From Brachypodius melanocephalos (taxonomy: Eukaryota > Chordata > Aves > Passeriformes > Pycnonotidae), in the NCBI GenBank assembly GCA_013398615.1, contig VZSR01002420.1, positions 1,080,510-1,144,509 of the forward strand: a DNA stretch of 64,000 bases, in the 5' to 3' direction. Under the pieces are notes generated by a model. The model was not told the DNA's origin, did no database searches, and saw nothing but the letters and a program-made list of their open reading frames with translations. The translations under genes and the position numbers were made by a program. The first letter of the stretch is position 1, and each line of letters starts with the position of its first letter. Below, one piece after another: positions 1 through 13,789 of this stretch.

Positions 1-3000
1 ACAGTGAATATAGTCCAAACATTTCTCTCCCTGGGCCCTGTCGTTTTTTAGTAAGCACACAGCAGTGGCTACATAGCATAAATCAAAGTGTAAGTTCTCT
101 TCTGAGTTTGGCTGCTCAATGTGTTCATTTCTAGACCAGCCACTTTTATCCTTCCTCCCCTTATTTAGGGTTTCCCCTGCCTACCTTGACAAGATATTAA
201 CACAGAAGTTCTTTTACCCCCTCTATTAAAACAGTACTCCCCATTGGTCTAGTGGAGCTTGCAAAACCACTTTCATCTCTGCATAGGCTCCTAAGAACAC
301 TTAGTATTCCTCAAATAATAATCTCTTTGTATTATTAAGCCTGTTTGATTGATTGCCCAGTGTTGATACTCAGTATTTTATGGTAAATTGTGTGGCCTGT
401 CACAAAATCTGTTACTTGTCAACAAGTAGGCCACCAGCAGCAGCATGCCAAGTGCTGTGGAATGACAAACATAATTACGCATGGTGCTCTGAAATGCATC
501 TCACAGTTCCAGTGTGGAGCAGGATTACCCATTTATTCAGTACTCTGAGAAAAACACAGCAACAGAAACACAGGCAAGGTATCTAGGAATATCTTCTCAG
601 AACGCCAAAGGGAAGCCCATTACAGTTTAAAATACTTATAATCACACTAAAATAAGCCAAGAACCAGCTGGCACCCATGTGGGAAGGCATTTAATATTAA
701 AGCACTGCACAGCTACCCATTAGCACACAAAGATACAGAGATTCTGCAGAGGGAACAGCAGAGAGCAAGGGGAAAGGAGAAGGGTACATGAACAGTGGAT
801 GGAAAGCACATTGCTTTCAGCTAGTAGAAAGATGAAGCACATTAAAGAAACAAATTGTGTGGGCAGACAAAGACATGATGAAGGAGAAGGAACATCAAAA
901 GCACAAAAGGAGGAGCAATAAGAGGTCATAAAACCAAGTGAGTCAGATGCAAAGGTTCAAGCTATTGGGGAAACCCAGAGGAGCGACTGGAATGTGCTTA
1001 ATATATTCCATGTGAATATATGTCTGCCAGCTCCCTTTCACCATCCTCTGTTTCCCACAGCCCACCACACTTCTCCTGTGGAAGAACCTGCTTTGAAGGG
1101 CCTCAGATGGAGGACTTCCCACACACTCCATGTGGCTCTTCCAACATACCCTATGCATAACTCACTTCACATATCTAGGGCTTCTTTACAGAATCTGGGA
1201 TGAAGAAACAAAAATATTAAAAAAGAGGGAAAGTTGAACATATGTTTCAGTGAAGTCCAATAATTCCTGTAAACAAGTACTGTGTGTACTATTTCAAAAC
1301 TATTGTCCTATGAAAACCCTTAAATTAGAAATATCTGGAACGCAACAGTAATGGGATCTGTTCCCTCTGGCCTGTATAATCCTTCCTAACTTACACCACC
1401 CACTCAATTTAATGTTGCTCTGTCATAAAATTGGCAAAAGTATATGCAGAGGTCAAGATAATATATTGCTAGAAGATTGTTTGAATCACATTTCTTATTC
1501 AAGAGTCTAATTTCCCAATAAATATCCTAGTGATCTGTGGTTTTGACTCTTGCATGTGGTTCTATGAATACTAAAAAGAAATTGTCAAGTGCACAGTGAA
1601 GACTGGGTGGGCAATAATGAGTGATAATAGATCTAATGGCAATTGGGAACTAGCTGGAACACTCTCTTCATTCCTGGGTTTTCCTCATATTTGAGGTTTT
1701 AGAAGTGTAGCTATTTTCAGTATGTACATTGCTCTGGGTTGTTGGTGGGGGTCCATTAAAAGGCTTTTGGGTTTTTTCTGATGACCACCAACCACTGTTC
1801 TCAGTGTTCTGCTGGCTGAGAGATGTGGTCCCAAAAAGGGAAGCATACAGTGCTCAAATCCAGTACTTGAATTTCAGTCCCTCTAGGTATCTTTAACCTC
1901 TTTTTTACTCTTTGTTTCATTGGATCTAACTTAGTTTTCACAACTCCTTCATTTGGATGAAAGGAACGTGTTTGGACAATCACAATGCCATCACAATGAA
2001 GAAATAACCTGTCATGGTACACCATGGCTTTTCAACCACATGACCTGGGACAGCATCCAGACAGCACAGAATCAACATTTAATACTGGTATAATTAGAGA
2101 GGAAAAGTAAGAGATCACCATAGTGTTACCTGAAAGCCAAAAAAATCCAATTAATCTCTTGATAATGGATAATTAAACCCCCTTGCTTCCAAGTAAACTT
2201 ACGAAAAATTACTATGGTCAATCTTAGGATTTTTTGACACATTGTTTCTGGTAAACAGTGCCTCATTGACATGTTATTTCACTTCCACTGCCCTTTCAAT
2301 CACAGCTAGCATGCCTTCCTTCTTAAATGCTGTTTTTGACCAGATCCCCCTTCAAAATTATGTGGGAAAAAATCAGAGTTCTTGTCCAAAGCAGTCAGTA
2401 TCACAGATTGAGTGCTAAAGCTTGAATTCAGTGACGGCATGAAATAATTGTCTTAGATTACTGAGGCGAAGATCCAGACATCTCTGTTTTTCCCGGTAGT
2501 TTGATACAGAGCTGAAGACTGCAATATACTTTCATCAAAACTCAATAAACTCAAAAATTCAATTACAGAAGTAGACTTTAAGTAGATGATTGAAGGAAAT
2601 CAGCATGTTCCTCAGAAAAAGCAAGGAAGACTGTAACGTGAATATTTTTTGTGTTATGTCACAGGTCTCGTCTCACAACCCTACTGAAATTAGTTGGAAT
2701 GAACTGCAAACAAACATCTAAAGAAAGGCAGGGTGTGGTCTATTTAATCACAGCTACCTCTGAAAACTGATGGGTTGCACAAAGGTGATCATAAAGTGAA
2801 AATAGATTACTGTGTCTGTCATGCTCCCTGCAATTGCTGCAACCAAGGACAGCAGTCTGTGCAAGGACAGATGCAGCAGAGAGCATCCTGTCAGGCTTCC
2901 AGCTACAGCTGCCTTTCCTTCTCCACTGAAAATCTCACCACTGCATGGTATCTCTCGGTTTTGTGCTTTTTTGGCAACCTAGACCCACATATTTGGTGTA

Positions 3001-6000
3001 AAACTGCTTTCACGTCACTGATTTTAAATTGTCAGCTCTGGGTTTTTTTGCATCACAGCAAATAATCTCACAAAATAAGTACACATGAGATGTGAGATGC
3101 GTTGTCCCAGAACCTGAAGAATTGTAAGCATGTGGCAAGTAAAAATAGATTTCCTCATGTCAGTATTTTTCTTTGCAAAATTATTTACATTACACTGCAG
3201 TTCTGCAGTGATGGCAGTGACAGTGGCTCCATTTCAGTTATCCCTAAAACCGACATATAAGGGTAAGCCATGTGTACAAGCTGTACACTTTAAACAGTTG
3301 TATTGAAACAGGCTGCTTCATAGTACAAATATCTCAAAACCAGACTACATCTAAACTGTCCAAATTCTAAATCTAAGCACACCAGCATTGCATTAGGTGC
3401 ATGCTGTCTTAAGGAAGCAAACACAAGCTTGACTTAGTGACACTGGTGGAGCTACTCACACCTCTGAGTTGGTGCCTTACTAAATGGCCTTGACCAGTGC
3501 TGAAGACAGAACCTTGGGTATTTCTACAGGAACTATTAAAGCAAGAGTAGTAGTAGTTTTAATTCTCAACTTTGATCCCTTTGGTTGAAATCCACTGTTG
3601 AAATCCACATAGTCCAGTGCCCAGTGCATGAAATTCTAGAAATAAAAGTATTACGGGATTTGCAAGTCATGTGTTTCTTTCCTGTTTCATTCACCAATAC
3701 ATGCATCCCTGTTCTATATTTGATTGGAAATATCTCAGGCAAAGATATGTTTAGCAGTTTGAAAAAAAAAAATAGCATCCTACACATAGAAGCAGAAGCA
3801 GATGTTATTATTCTTTTAAAAGATAATTTGAAATTTTATTACTTTTCTAAGTGTTAAATGATACAAAACTCACAGTTTTTAGTGTGAATTTTGCTAAACT
3901 CAGAAATTTAAAAAATAAACAAACTGAGATGTATTTCAAAATTTAATTAAAAGGAAACAGTATGAAACAGTGAAGTCTAAACCCTATTAAAAAACCCCAA
4001 ATCTTCCATTAAATTCAGTAGTGGTGTAAAAATCAAATGATCGAGCTTTACTTGTACCTTAAAAAATTATATTTTAAATTATATTTTCCTAAAGAAATAC
4101 TACAGGGTAGTGCAGCAATCCAGAAACTTTTGATTTCTGAGAGTATTTTTGCTTTATCTCTCAACTGGCCTGGACACACAATTGCATCAATGCTAGCCCT
4201 CTGTTCTGTAAACTTTTAGAGCCTTTTTTTCAAACAATTGTCCTATAGCAACAGAATATTACCTCAGAGCTGACAATTAGTAAAGCCCTTTAGAGTGTCT
4301 CACACCATGCTTGTCATACCCTACTGTCCTTTATTCCTCCAAAACAATTAATTTTCATATGCTCAGTGTACATTGAAATGGCTTTTTGGAGCATGGCCCA
4401 AAAATTAATAAACCTGAACTCCATCTGGGCAAACTCCAGAATCAGAACCCTTCAAGCTGCTACCTGTTTCTCCTTCACGAGAGGCTAGGTGCTGCTCTTT
4501 TTCTGCTCAGATTATTATTTCATAAACAAAAAACGGGCATTGAAGCACTTCTGTCTCACATGCTCCTGTTATTTAGAGAAAGTCAGCAAAGGACGAGAGG
4601 CACTGGAACCGCAAACATGGCCTTTGTAAATTAAGCCCAGTATATTAATTTCTTATTTGAAACCCAGTAGAGTACTGCTTTCCTTTTTCTTTAATTCAAC
4701 AGATGTATGGGCATTCGAGTGCAAGTATTGCCCAGTACAAGACCAGAGACATGACATAATCTACATGATGGCTATAGAATGGCATTTTGCTTTTCTCTTT
4801 TATACCTAAACTCAGTGGTAGAACCACAGGCAAAAAAAGAGAGGCAGTCACTGTATTCAGTAGCCACAATATTAGGAGGACTGTGTAATTTTGTTTTCTA
4901 TCTTTCTTCTGAGATGGAAAAACAGGCATAAAATGAGGAACAAACTGAAGACTAGTATGATATCCATGACTTCCTACACGAGGAAAAGACAGTGCAAAGG
5001 CTAGGAAAGGTATATGGCCACATAGGCAAAGACCGCAGATCCAGGAATATGAAGACGGAAATTTGAAAAAAAAGAGAACCCTTATTTTCCTAATAAGATA
5101 GAAACAAATATTGGTTGGACAAATATTCACTCTCCAACTAAGTTAGGTGGTGAAAAATTAAATTCTAACCCTGATGCAGCAAAAATGTTAACTTTGAACA
5201 CGTGTAAAAATTATTAATCAACATTTACTAAATATATGATTAACTAAATATGTGACTAGAATTAAACCTCACACATATTAATGGGGGACTCTACAACTCT
5301 CAGCAAAGAGTAATTGATTAAATTGGCACCATACCAATATGCAGAAATAAAAACAAAAATCCCATTCCTGATTATGTCACAGATGGAAAATTTTGCCCAG
5401 CAATGACACCTTAATTAGTACCACTGTCAGCTGCAAAAGGTCATCTATTTTCAACTGCAATAGCAGCATTGTACAAATTATGGTTGGCAGACTGGTATCT
5501 CCTTAATCAAAATAAAACATAAAGTGATCCTTAGTGGACCAACTGCAGCTGTCCAATCATAATAAACAAAATTCCTTAGTTGATTTCTTTTTCTCGATCT
5601 ATGTTTTCTTCACCTTTTCAAGAAATTAAATGGATATAACAGAGATGAAGGAAAAGACTTTTTAGGCTGATTTGTGTATGCATTGGATTATCTCAGATAC
5701 ACAGCTAAATCTGGGTGTTAGCCTGAAAACAGTGCAGTGTCAATTTCAAAATAAATAATGGTAATGGTATTTTCAGGATCAGCTACTTTTTCTTTTTCAT
5801 GTTCATTGCCAAAGCATTTAGAGGACCCTGTTGTACTTGTAAGATGGTGAAAAGATTTACCTCTACACATCTGTTGTTTCTTGAGAACCTATTGCATGTT
5901 GCTTGAGAGCACTGAATGCAAAAATTAACATAATTAACCTTGATGCTGCTAGGACGTGAAAAAGCACATTAAGCAAGGCTCTTAAAATAATGGCATTACT

Positions 6001-9000
6001 AATTAGATACTGAGTTTGATATGTTTACAGTAATTTGCCCTAGGAAATGCTGTAGAAAGAGCAAATAAAGCATGTGTTTTTCCAATCCAAATTTGCTTGC
6101 ACTAAAACCCAAAGGCCTTAGTAACATGGTAGCAGTTTACTGAGATATCAGACTCAGACACTATTTACTAAATACCACATATATATTCAATACCAAGCAT
6201 GCAACGACACAAAAAATCCTGCCTCTAAGGTGTGAGATCTGAACTACTGTAATCCAATAAGTGATAAGAAAAAGTTATGATAGCCATTACAAATGTTTTA
6301 CTGCATTATGAATGGCATTCCTTTCACCTAACTCTAATAACAGCACCTGGCCTAAAGGTAAGGTGAAGCAAAGCTCCATTTCTAGTAGATTCAGAGAGAT
6401 GGGCACACTACGATTTATCCTACCCCAGTTTGAGATTCTAGATAACACTATGATTAAACTTAACACACAAGCAAAATTTTGATTCAACCTGACCTCAACT
6501 TAAGCAGAATTAAATCAGTGTAATTGAGAACAGAAAGAATACTTATGGAATATTTGCTGAGTTTAAGAATTTCGAAGTTACTCTGTACATTCTTTTAAGA
6601 CACAGTCTCCAGCCATGGTTTGTCAATTTAGAGTTACTTCATAAACTTTTGGTTATTATTCACAGCTAAGAAGTAATAACTAAATAAATGTCATAGCAGA
6701 CCTCCTTTTAAAACTCGCAGTCAGAGAAAAGTTTTATTGCAGGTCTCAGTTTAATCCTCCTTCTCAGAAGCTCCTGGGTTTTAGGCACTTTGATCTTTTC
6801 CTCAGCATCACCTTCCCAGTAGTCCTGTGTCTAGCATCCCTAATGGGTGAGTCTCAAATATCCTTAGATTCCTTTCCTGCAGCCTCCAATACAGATCAGT
6901 AAAACGTCCCTGTGAGTAGCAACTCTGTGCAGCCATTCCTCAACTAAATACTGTCAGTCAGACAAATATTCGTTCCATAGTGATTCCTAGCAACCAGCAG
7001 GGCCTTTATGGAATTTTTTGAGGATAAATACCAACAACAAATTTCATTTTCCTCAGCCCTACATTAAAAATATGACTAACTCACCATTTTACCTAACAGT
7101 TTTCTCACCTTGCTTTCTAATGTACTTTGGCTCACTTCCAGGTATTCTGCAATGTATTGGCCCAGGGGCTGCATGTGAGTAATGTGGTTTGATAAAGATT
7201 AGACAGAACTCAGAAAAAAAGGATGATACAGTAAAAAGAACCTAAAATCATGATGTAGCATACTTAAATTCCAATCCTACCTGATTTGCTAGATGGTCCT
7301 TGTTTGTTGGCTCCTCCTTTCACAACTTGTTTAGAGTTCTATACCATGCCTTAAACAAAGAACGTCAGTTTAACCGGCTTTGCAGCTTTTCTACTGTGCC
7401 CAAGATTGCATCCCAAGTCACATAGTGTAAACAAGCCACCAAAATGAGTGGCACAAGCTACAAAGTGAGGCAGCAGACACTGGAAGAGATTGGTACTGTC
7501 ACAATTGATCTATTGCCCAAAGGCAAGGAAATTTCTCAAAGGGAAGCTGCTAGAGGAAGAACCATCAAGGTGAGGTAATTCCATAGGACTGATTAAGCCA
7601 GTGGAAGGAGTGCTGCATTCAATGTATTTCTCCATATATTCATCAAATTCCACAAACACAGACTTTGTGGGGTTAGGTAATGTCTGTTCAAGGCAATGGT
7701 TCTCAGTCATTTCAGATGTGCAACATACTTCAAATAAGCTTAAAATGCTAAGGCATCATTATGCTAATTCAAGAGTCTTGTATCAGAAAGAATCTTACGT
7801 AAAGCAAATTAGTCTTCTCTAGTTTTCATAAAGACCATAGAAAAAGCTAAAAAACCACACATGAAGTTAATGGCTCTGTCTGATGATCTTCTGCATCTAA
7901 TAGACCCTTTTCATAGTAGTGACTCAAAAAGTGTACCCAAAAAATCCGCAGTTTCTTCTGCATGAAGACCTCCCAGAAGCTTCTCCTATTTTTTTCACAG
8001 CTCTTTAGTAACTTAATTTCTTGATTATTTTTCTCCAAATAAAATTGTTATTGACACTAGAAGTGTGAAGATGAACGTTCTAACCTGTTTTCATAGACAA
8101 CACTCTTCCTAATTATTCAATTTTTCTCTTAAATACACTCCTAAAAAAAGGTATTTAATTTTTAAAAGTTTGAAGATAGATAATAATCTGTTGATGAAAG
8201 TATATGAAAAAAGACAAAAAAATTTATATTTCAATTGTTGTTGTCCTCAGGAAGGAGAAAATATTGGTGAAACAATCCCTTAGGTGGTTTCAGAAAGGCT
8301 GAATCTTAGGATGCCTTTTACAGTATTGTTCAATTCCACAGTGATAAAATAAGCAAGTTTAAAAGTATGAGGTAAGTTTTAGGGAGGAAAAAAAGGATAA
8401 ATTTGACAATTACATCCTGCTTGTGTAAATGTTTATAGTTTTAACATATTCTGATCTACAAACATTTTCTTTATACCAATCACAATAAGAGTATTTGTGA
8501 AAGGACTTCATTGGCCTCACAGAAGGTGAAGTCAGGGTGGAGGTGAAGCTAGATGTTTGGGAGGGAAAAACAAGATTCCATTGCACTTGAGCATGACCTA
8601 GTGGCTGGTTCACTGAGTGGCATTTATGGTAGAAACAGAAAAGACTAGTTGTCTGCTCAGGGCAATTAATGTGTGTGGAGCAGTTCATTGAGGATTGGAT
8701 AAAGGGAAAAGTGTAGCCAGGAATGAGGTACGTAGATGAAAGACCCACACTCCCACAAAAATTGGCCAGTTGGGACTCATGTGCCTGGTCCTTGGACCAA
8801 CCAAATACACTCTATTTTGTGACTAAACAAAACGCTCAAGCAGATTTGCACAGAGGATCAAAATCTGTAAACTTTCTCATTCTTTCCAATGTATTTAGTA
8901 TAAAGCCTGTTTAAACTGTACAAAGGCTTAAGGGGCTAAAAAAATAGTCTTAGTAGCTCACAGTTAGTATCACCATTAAACCAGAGGTTGATATTTTTAT

Positions 9001-12000
9001 TATTCTGTATTTAAATTGGGATTCCAGTTAGACAGCAAGTAAAAACTCTGCTAGTAAAATAAATGGTAGAAGAGTATATAATCTATATTGTTTACATGTT
9101 CAAATCATATCTATAGTTTGTCCAGGAAGACTGAACACTTGTTCTTTAAACTTATGAAATAGTTTCCTCAAAGTCAACCAAATTGTTATTTAACTTGAGT
9201 ATCCTGGCCAAACTATCTGCTAAACGAAGCAACTGACATCTGTACCTATTCAAGAGTTACTGATGCTACTTACACTATAAGAATTTATTGTAATTGCCTT
9301 CAATTTAAAAAAAATTAGTTTGCCTTAACCATTAAATATCCCACTGTAACATACTCTACATAATAAAGGCAATAAAATACAAAGCTGTTTGACCTGTACT
9401 AGTTAAACTAAAATGGTAAATGGAAATATGTATTATGTTTTCATTACCAATTTTTAGCTAAATCCCTTGAAATGTAAAATAAACTCATGTTACTGAAGCT
9501 GAAACAACTTTAATACTGCTGTGTCAACAGCTTGTTGATGATGAGTGACAGATAAAGATAAATATATGTCAAATGTTGTAACCTCTCATCCTCTTTATCC
9601 ATGTCCTATATCATCAAACAGGCTTTTGCACCTCTCCATGTTAGTGGTCAAAACACTTAAGGCTTCCAATCATTAAAAAAATTATTTTCATGTGCATTAC
9701 ATCAAGCTACTTAATCGCTCTTGCTACTCCCTGACTGTCATTCAACCACAAAACATTCACCTTCCTATCCAGATCTGATCCACACTAAAGATGAAAGTCT
9801 TGGCTCTGAACTACATTTCCATTCATTCTGCAGTCTTCTTCCTTAATAAATCAAGAGGATTCAAAAAAAGGTATAAATTTAACAGCTTGGTCACACTTGT
9901 CTATGTTTCAGCAAGATACAGCTTGCCCTCACGATGACCCTTAGTTTGAAAACTCAGAAGCAAAGGGAGGAGGTATGTAATTCTACTTGTAAATCATTAA
10001 AGCCAGGATCTATCACTTAAACTGTGAGATCAGATTTTAGTCTAAAAATTTTCTTTTAGGCTGCCAAAAACCACTTCACATAAAAGCAGAAAATATACAA
10101 TTTTAGTGATTGGTATATTCCTTTCTGAGCAAACATGTGTCACTTTAAGAAGAACGGAACACATTGGGAGTGAGTAAATACATTCCAAAAAGAACTAAAA
10201 TAACATTGTCTTTGGTCCTGATTCCTGAATGGGACATACTGAAAAGTCCAGGGGAAAAAAGTCAGTGACTATGTCATCTCCTGTTTAACTAATGAAAAAT
10301 TATTCTTAGTTGAGATAATTCTTCATAATGCCACCCTACAGAGTTCATAAGTCAAATTTATATGCAGCCTTTTTGGATGAGCAAACTGCACAAGGCTACT
10401 TACTGTACACAGGCTGCAAATAACATCAACCAAGGGAAAGGCAAGCCTACTGCACAAAGCCACATAGGAAAGTAGAGAAACCTCCACAACAGGAAGTTGT
10501 GGAGCTGCCTGTGGGGTGGAAAGCACATGGAACTAAGCTCCCTGCCACCCACACACTCAAATTTTACTGGAACCAGGTACAGTATCTTGCATGATTTCCT
10601 TCTGTGTCATTGCTTCAGCAACTTCCCTGCACAGGCCTGCATACATAAAGAACATACTCTGTTAATTTGCTTAGGGGAGGAAGAAAAGAGGGGAACGTTT
10701 TGTGGTAAGGAATAATGCCTTCCTTTCCCCTACCTCCCTCCCTCCCCAGCTATCATTTTGTTTTAGTTGGATTTGTTATAATGAAATGGCCAATATTCTC
10801 CTGCACAGAACATCCACAGCTATGTAATTGTCAGGCATCTTCAGGTTTCATATGAACAGAATTAGGTAGAACCAGTAAATCCATCTCAGAAAAGTAACCC
10901 CTGGATAGCTCTAGTGACAGACCAATATTTTCATAATCCAAATGATATCTAGTCATTACACAACAGCTTCTAAGAAGGACACACCTTCACCTGTGTTACC
11001 TCCATATTTCTGCCCAGCACCTCCAGATTTTAAAGCACACATTCACTTGGTCTTCAATCCCACACGTAATTTGCAGCTGGTGGCAGGAATTAAAGCTCAC
11101 ACTGTGCTTTTGCTTGTGCTGGACCGCCCACATCTGCAGCAAGGCCCAGCCTTTCAACACCTTTTCCACACTTCTTACAGGAAGACAGAGAAGTTCTTCT
11201 GCAGTAGAACTAAATAACTGCAAAAAAACCCCAGCGTGTCCACACAAAATGGAAGAGTTGTCTGGACTCCACAAATAAGAAAGCACATCAGGCCTAGCTG
11301 ACCTGTTCTGTAGAACCCTCACCACTGATACCTGAGCAAGTGCTTAGCTAGGCAACTGTGGATGGCTTTTTGCTGTACAAGGACAGTAGGCAAGGAAAGA
11401 CGATGAGAAGAAAGCAACCACAAATGAGTAAAGAACTCTGATTCATGAATGAGAAAACACTGATCTTGGCAGCATTACAAAAGTAATATTTTCACTAGAA
11501 TGAACTGTTCTCAAACAATTTCTCCAATATGTTAGATACAAACAAATTCTACTTCAGTATTAGGCATGCATGTTTCCTCTTTCCACCTCTTTTTTTTTTT
11601 AGTTCCAAACCCAAATTTATTGTGGCCAAAAGTTCTTAAAAAAAATTAAAAAAAAAAAATCTCTCTGCTTCTGTTTGCATTTTAGCTGTGTTTCTCTCTC
11701 ATGGTATACCACAGCAATGACGCAGTATGAGATCTCATTCCAGAACAATATTTCTCTTTCTTGATTCTTCTCTTTTAATAGTCCCCTGCCATAGAGAAAC
11801 TACCAGCATTTGGGGAGTTTCTATGGCAGTAGCACTCGGATTTGGAAATGAATGAGATTTTCTTTGTCTCTCAAATATATTAGTAAGTCAAATACTAATG
11901 CTTTGACAAATTCATAGTAACCAATAACATGTTATGGATTAGTTAAACCACAAATGAAACATAACTGCTTGTGGGAGGAAATGTGGCAATTGTTAAACAG

Positions 12001-13219
12001 TGGCTAGCTTCAGAAACACCTAAAAGTTTAGACAAGCAGATGGTGAAAGTGAATATGGCCTTCTAATTCCAGAAGCATTGCATTAGGGGGCTTACTTTGG
12101 TATTGATTCAGATGAGACATCTGAAATTAGAACTTTTGCATGTGAGGGCAGCCTGGAGAGATAGATTTTGAAAATTATGTGTTATTTCTTTATCGCTAAA
12201 CAGTGGCATTAGCAGCAAAGAGCTTCCTGTTGGATATCATGAGTGTGGATTCTCATTACGTCTTGGGGTAGGGGCAGGACTTCCCCATCTGTTTTGGCTA
12301 CATCTAGGAAGTGACCTGGGGTTCACTGAGTCTGGAGCTGTAAAAAGGGTTCACATACTTACTATTGGAAAGCTTTCTACAATGTTTAAAAAACGGTTTA
12401 AATCCTGTCCCTGAAAAGACTCTAAATATCAGCATTATGACATTGAAAACTTGCACTCTTCTGAGATCACATAATCATTTGAATTAGCTTCCTGATTTAG
12501 AGATTTCTGAAATTCTTAGACATTCCATAAAGAATTTTTTCAGAAAATGAATTTGATAATGTCCTAAAAAGTATGACAATAAATTGACTATTCCCCATTA
12601 TATTACACTGACCGCCAGAAGCCTCTTTTCAATGGATATAATTCTTATTACTTGAAAAAGGTAGAAACTAGAGAAAAGTCTTAAAATGTCCATTGAAAGG
12701 AGACAATATTTCTAGAAATAATTTAGCATGGTGTCATGAACTCTTGCTTTTCACTGTAACTTCAGTTAAGCTCTCTCCCTATCTTTCTCCATATTGATAT
12801 TAAATTTAACATGACAAAAAAACTAGGTGTGTGACTAGGTGTGGTTTTTTTTCAAGAAAAGGACATGTTTCAGATTTAGAAAGTTCACAGATTTAAGTTC
12901 CAATCAGGTAAATGATTTGGATCAAGAAAATTTACTCCAAAATACTCTGTGAACTACCAGTGAGATTTTGAACAACAGCCTGTTACATCATTGGTGTAAG
13001 GCAAATTTTTAATATTTTAAGAGATTTGAAGAAAACAAATTTGGAAATAAATGGCTATTAGAAAATTAGATGAAATTGAGACTAATGAGGCCACCACAAA
13101 TATACATACAATTTGTGTGGGTTTGTTTGGTTTTTTACAGCTGTCTTTTAAATGTATTTATCTGAATACTGCCAGGAAGTAAAACCTGGCAGAAGGAAGT
13201 TTTCAAGGCAGGGACTTCA
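1..13219. other. Gene-free intergenic DNA, far upstream of HHIP
   Basis: AT-rich sequence with stops in all frames. The longest open frames (for example 144 codons on the minus strand at 4696-5130) show no recognisable domain, no plausible splice context and no codon pattern, so I treat them as chance. Short homopurine and homopyrimidine runs occur, such as the C/T-rich stretch near 10,725-10,750 and A/T homopolymers near 11,589-11,660. I recognise no repeat family, RNA gene or CpG island here. Conserved noncoding enhancers could be present but cannot be identified without alignment to other vertebrates. Confidence 0.7.
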
Positions 13220-13220
13220 G

Positions 13221-13258
13221 GAGATTAACTGCAAGGAGTGAGATTAACTGCAAGGAGT
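13221..13258. repeat. Perfect tandem duplication of 19 bp
   Basis: GAGATTAACTGCAAGGAGT occurs twice head-to-tail with no spacer (13221-13239 and 13240-13258). The copies are identical, suggesting a recent slippage or duplication. It lies about 260 bp before the larger minisatellite, so this neighbourhood seems prone to tandem duplication. Confidence 0.95.
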
Positions 13259-13516
13259 AAAATGCCAGAGAAAGAAAGGAATACATAGTATGAAAATAAG
13301 ATTTTGGATAGAGATACCTGCTCATCCATCAGAGAATTTCCATTGTCCCTATCACCACATGATTCTCAGTTGTGGAAATTGTTGCAGCAGCCCTCTTGTT
13401 AGAAGGTAGAAATGACTTCTTGTTTATCACAGCATGAAAAGGGTCCTGGTTTATTCCTCTTCACAGCTCAGCCATCCTGACTCCAACCATTCACGGAGGT
13501 TTCCCCTGCAGCCTCT

Positions 13517-13766
13517 GACTGCAGGCTTTTACCCAGCTAGACTGTGACTGCAGGGATCAGTGTGCAGACTGTGACTGCAGGGATCAGTGTGCAGACTGTG
13601 ACTGCAGGCTTTTACCCAGCTAGATTGTGACTGCAGGGATCAGTGTGCAGACTGTGAGTGCAGGCTTTTACCCAGCCAGATTGTGACTGCAGGGATCAGT
13701 GTGCAGACTGTGAGTGCAGGCTTTTACCCAGCCAGATTGTGACTGCAGGTTCCAACAACAGGCTCT
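13517..13766. repeat. Minisatellite of two interleaved units (order A B B A B A B A)
   Basis: Eight full units each begin with GACTGCAGG or GAGTGCAGG. The A unit is 29 bp and contains GCTTTTACCCAGC; the B unit is 27 bp and contains GGATCAGTGTGCAGACTGT. Positions: A 13517-13545, B 13546-13572, B 13573-13599, A 13600-13628, B 13629-13655, A 13656-13684, B 13685-13711, A 13712-13740. A degenerate 26-bp unit follows (13741-13766), and another GACTGCAG starts at 13767. The last A-B pairs form a 56-bp higher-order repeat that shares variants (GAGTGCAG start, CCAGCCAG), showing expansion of the dimer. Most units carry a PstI site (CTGCAG). No coding role is evident. Confidence 0.95.
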
Positions 13767-13789
13767 GACTGCAGAACTCCCACAGAACT

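Noticed and set aside
4696..5130. 144-codon minus-strand open frame
   Set aside because: Unlike any family I know, no splice or promoter context, isolated in AT-rich desert.
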